Assembly: GCA_946222055.1 (NCBI GenBank) | Contig: CAMIEW010000063.1 | Span: 1-6,124 of the forward strand | Length of the DNA stretch: 6,124 bases | Direction: 5' to 3' | DNA from: an uncultured Porphyromonas sp. | GTDB lineage: Bacteria > Bacteroidota > Bacteroidia > Bacteroidales > Porphyromonadaceae | Shown: piece by piece, positions 4,038-6,124 of the stretch | Layout: every line of letters starts with the position of its first letter | Position numbering within the stretch: position 1 is the first letter of the stretch | The notes under the pieces: generated by a model | Seen by the model: only the letters and a program-made list of their open reading frames with translations | What the model was told of the DNA's origin: nothing | Database searches by the model: none | Position numbers and translations under genes: made by a program

Positions 4038-6124
4038 ATGAGTGTGAAATCATCTCTCCGCCGCCACGCTAGCGGTTCGGTGCGGGTGGCACTGTCTATG
4101 ATGGTCCTCCTCGCAGCACCGGCTCTCGGTGCCATGCCACAGCCGGCAGCAGCGCAGTCGGATGTCTCTATCACCGTGATGCAGCCGAGCGGCACCATTG
4201 GCTCGGTGATGAAGGCGGTGGAGCAGCAGACCGGACTGCACTTCTTCTACAACGACCGGGACGTCAACCTATCGGAGCCTCTCCATCTGGAGCTGACTGA
4301 TGCCTCCTTGGACAAGATCCTGGAGGCTTTCCGTGACAAAGGACTGTCGTGCGAGGTTCGCGATGGTCTGATCGTACTATCACAAGCAAGCAAGAACAGC
4401 CAGTCCAAGACTATCACCGTCAAGGGTAAGGTGCTTGACAAAGAGGGACAGCCGATAATGTCAGCCACCATTGCCGTAGTAGGCGTACAGGGCAAGGGGG
4501 CATTTACAGACATTGACGGCAACTTTGAGCTCAAGGATGTACCGGCAGATGCCACCCTGCGTATCACCTTCGTAGGAATGACCCCACAGGAAGTGGCTCT
4601 CAATGGGCGCACTGACATCACCATCACACTGCACGAAGACTCTGAGCTCCTAGAGGAGGTAGTCGTCGTCGGCTACGGCACCCAGAAGAAGGTGAACCTA
4701 ACCGGTTCTGTGGCCTCAGTTGAAGGAGACGAGCTGTCCAAAAGACCTGTAGTCAATGTATCACAAAGCCTGCAGGGTGTTATTCCAGGACTAAATGTAT
4801 CCGTTACAGGAGGAGGCGGCACACCAGGAACGAACTATAAGCTTCAGCTACGAGGACAGGGAAATCTCAGTGGTAGCGACAATCCATACGTACTTGTGGA
4901 CGGCGTGGAAATGAATCTCAGTGATGTCAATCCAAATGACATCCAGAATATCTCCGTACTCAAGGACGCAGCAGCCTCAGCGATCTACGGAGCACGTGCC
5001 GCCTATGGAGTGATCCTCATCACAACCAAAAAGGGAGCTGAGGGTAAGCCCAAGATCTCGTATCAGGGCAACGTAGGCTTTTCGCAACCTACCAACCTCC
5101 CCGAGATGGCCAATGGATACGAATTTGCCCAGTTTTTCAACGCAGGTACAGACAACACAGGTCTTAACAGGCAATACTCAGATCAGCAGCTTGATCTACT
5201 TAAGCGATACGTAGACAATCCCGAGGGGATAAACTCCTGGCCAATTGTTAACGGGAACAACTCAACCTCCACCATATACGAGAACAACTCTCGAGGTGTA
5301 GGCAATACAGACTGGTTCAAATTTCACTACAAGGACTATGCTCTGAAGCACAGCCACAATATCGGCATCAGTGGTGGTAATAAGGGCATGACCTACTATG
5401 TGTCTGGAGGTTATTACGACGAGAAGGGACTCCTCCGATATGCGGATATTGATTTTAGGAGATTCAACTTCAACAGTAGTCTGGGCGCAGACCTCACTGA
5501 CTGGCTAAAGATCACGCTAAACAGCAAATACACACTCTCCCAAAAAGACACGCCCTTCGGGGAGGGTGGACTTGCCGAGTGGGCTTTCTACCACGGACTG
5601 GCACGATTTAGAGCAACAGTTTCCCCCTATGACCTAAATAGAGAATTCAGCGAGCTGTCTCAGGTTCCATATCTACAGTCTGGCACTTATACAAGGAGGC
5701 TGCAGCGGGACATGGTCCTCACGGGAGGTGTAGTGATCACACCAGTAAAAGACTGGACTATTAATGCAGACTACACCTACAAGACATTCTCTTCGGACTA
5801 TGACGCGAAGGCTGTGCCTGCTACTTTCACTGGGATCGATGGTCACAAGTATAAGCAGAATAACCGCACCGAATTGGGAATTCCGGACAAGGGGTCATAC
5901 CTAAGGAATGTAAGCGGCGTGGTTCATCAGAGTGCAAACCTATTCACAAACTATAGCTTCTCTATAAACGACGAGCACAACCTTGCTCTGCTTGCCGGTA
6001 TGCAGACTGAGGGATTTTCCTTTAGCTCACTGAAAGTCCTCTCTAAAGACCAAATCAGCGAAAGCACCCCTGGAATAAATCTCGGGACCGGAGAAAAGAC
6101 ACCGAGTGAAAGCCGATACGAGTG
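4038..6124 (+). CDS. SusC/RagA-family TonB-dependent outer-membrane transporter with STN domain, 3'-truncated
   Basis: This is the outer-membrane pore that, with a SusD lipoprotein lid, imports oligosaccharides or other nutrients using TonB energy. The frame is open from ATG 4038 to the window end: 695 visible residues of a family usually about 1000-1150, so the rest of the barrel is missing. Domains in order: a long signal peptide (1 to about 40, ending PAAAQ); an STN signalling domain (about 45-115, ITVMQPSGTIGSVMKAVEQQ onward); a short Ser/Lys linker; a carboxypeptidase-regulatory-like beta-sandwich (about 125-199, TVKGKVLDKEGQPIMSATI); a TonB-box-like segment EEVVVVGYGTQKK (206-218); the plug (about 219-333), which includes the SusC/RagA signature PYVLVDGVEM, NPNDIQNISVLKDAAASAIYGARAAYGVILITT (283-330); then barrel strands. 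The STN domain is typical of transporters that signal through FecR, matching the sigma and fecR genes just upstream. There is no Shine-Dalgarno, as is common in Bacteroidota. GC content falls from 65% (4081-4140) to 40% (4741-4800) and 45% (6001-6060). A susD gene is expected immediately downstream. The substrate is unknown. Confidence 0.95.
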   Translation, partial: MSVKSSLRRHASGSVRVALSMMVLLAAPALGAMPQPAAAQSDVSITVMQPSGTIGSVMKAVEQQTGLHFFYNDRDVNLSEPLHLELTDASLDKILEAFRDKGLSCEVRDGLIVLSQASKNSQSKTITVKGKVLDKEGQPIMSATIAVVGVQGKGAFTDIDGNFELKDVPADATLRITFVGMTPQEVALNGRTDITITLHEDSELLEEVVVVGYGTQKKVNLTGSVASVEGDELSKRPVVNVSQSLQGVIPGLNVSVTGGGGTPGTNYKLQLRGQGNLSGSDNPYVLVDGVEMNLSDVNPNDIQNISVLKDAAASAIYGARAAYGVILITTKKGAEGKPKISYQGNVGFSQPTNLPEMANGYEFAQFFNAGTDNTGLNRQYSDQQLDLLKRYVDNPEGINSWPIVNGNNSTSTIYENNSRGVGNTDWFKFHYKDYALKHSHNIGISGGNKGMTYYVSGGYYDEKGLLRYADIDFRRFNFNSSLGADLTDWLKITLNSKYTLSQKDTPFGEGGLAEWAFYHGLARFRATVSPYDLNREFSELSQVPYLQSGTYTRRLQRDMVLTGGVVITPVKDWTINADYTYKTFSSDYDAKAVPATFTGIDGHKYKQNNRTELGIPDKGSYLRNVSGVVHQSANLFTNYSFSINDEHNLALLAGMQTEGFSFSSLKVLSKDQISESTPGINLGTGEKTPSESRYE

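Noticed and set aside
15..5174. Minus-strand ORFs across the window (for example 15-554, 947-1606, 3220-3591, 4247-4627)
   Set aside because: All lie opposite well-supported plus-strand genes, give low-complexity or Ser/Arg-rich translations and show no recognisable domain. They are coding shadows.

Overview
The window looks like a chromosomal segment from a member of the Bacteroidota, probably Bacteroidales. The case rests on gene content: a SusC/RagA-type TonB-dependent transporter with the family's diagnostic plug signature, an ECF sigma factor/FecR pair directly upstream of it, a serine-type sulfatase, a Bacteroidota-style MiaA, and few strong Shine-Dalgarno sequences. Base composition is fairly GC-rich at the left (62% in a hand count of 121-180) and lower in the transporter's plug and barrel (40-48% in hand-counted 60-base blocks). 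Genus cannot be fixed from this; Alistipes or a GC-rich Porphyromonadaceae member would fit.

Layout, all on the + strand: (1) 1-686, the C-terminal three quarters of miaA (tRNA dimethylallyltransferase), cut by the left edge. (2) 701-2185, a secreted S1-family sulfatase with a Ser-type active-site motif; an alternative start at 683 would overlap the miaA stop as ATGA. (3) 2245-2802, an ECF-type RNA polymerase sigma factor, probably with a GTG start, preceded by a match to the Bacteroides -7 promoter element. (4) 2861-4003, a FecR-family anti-sigma factor with one transmembrane segment and a periplasmic sensor region. (5) 4038 to beyond 6124, a SusC-like outer-membrane transporter with a signal peptide, an N-terminal STN signalling domain, a carboxypeptidase-regulatory-like domain, the plug and part of the barrel. 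It runs off the right edge with no stop. Non-coding gaps are all under 100 bases. No tRNA, rRNA, CRISPR array, insertion sequence or convincing terminator was seen.

Functional reading: genes 3 to 5 form a trans-envelope signalling cassette. By analogy with FecA/FecR/FecI, substrate loading of the transporter would move the STN domain in the periplasm, FecR would pass the signal through the inner membrane, and the sigma factor would be freed to activate the transport operon. A susD and possibly glycoside hydrolases are expected just beyond position 6124. The adjacent exported sulfatase suggests the substrate may be a sulfated glycan, for example mucin O-glycan or a glycosaminoglycan, but the sequence does not identify it. 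The type of system is known in Bacteroidota. The less routine points are the short sulfatase C-terminus, the promoter lying almost on the sigma start codon, the small internal duplication in FecR, the composition change inside the transporter, and the close packing against miaA.
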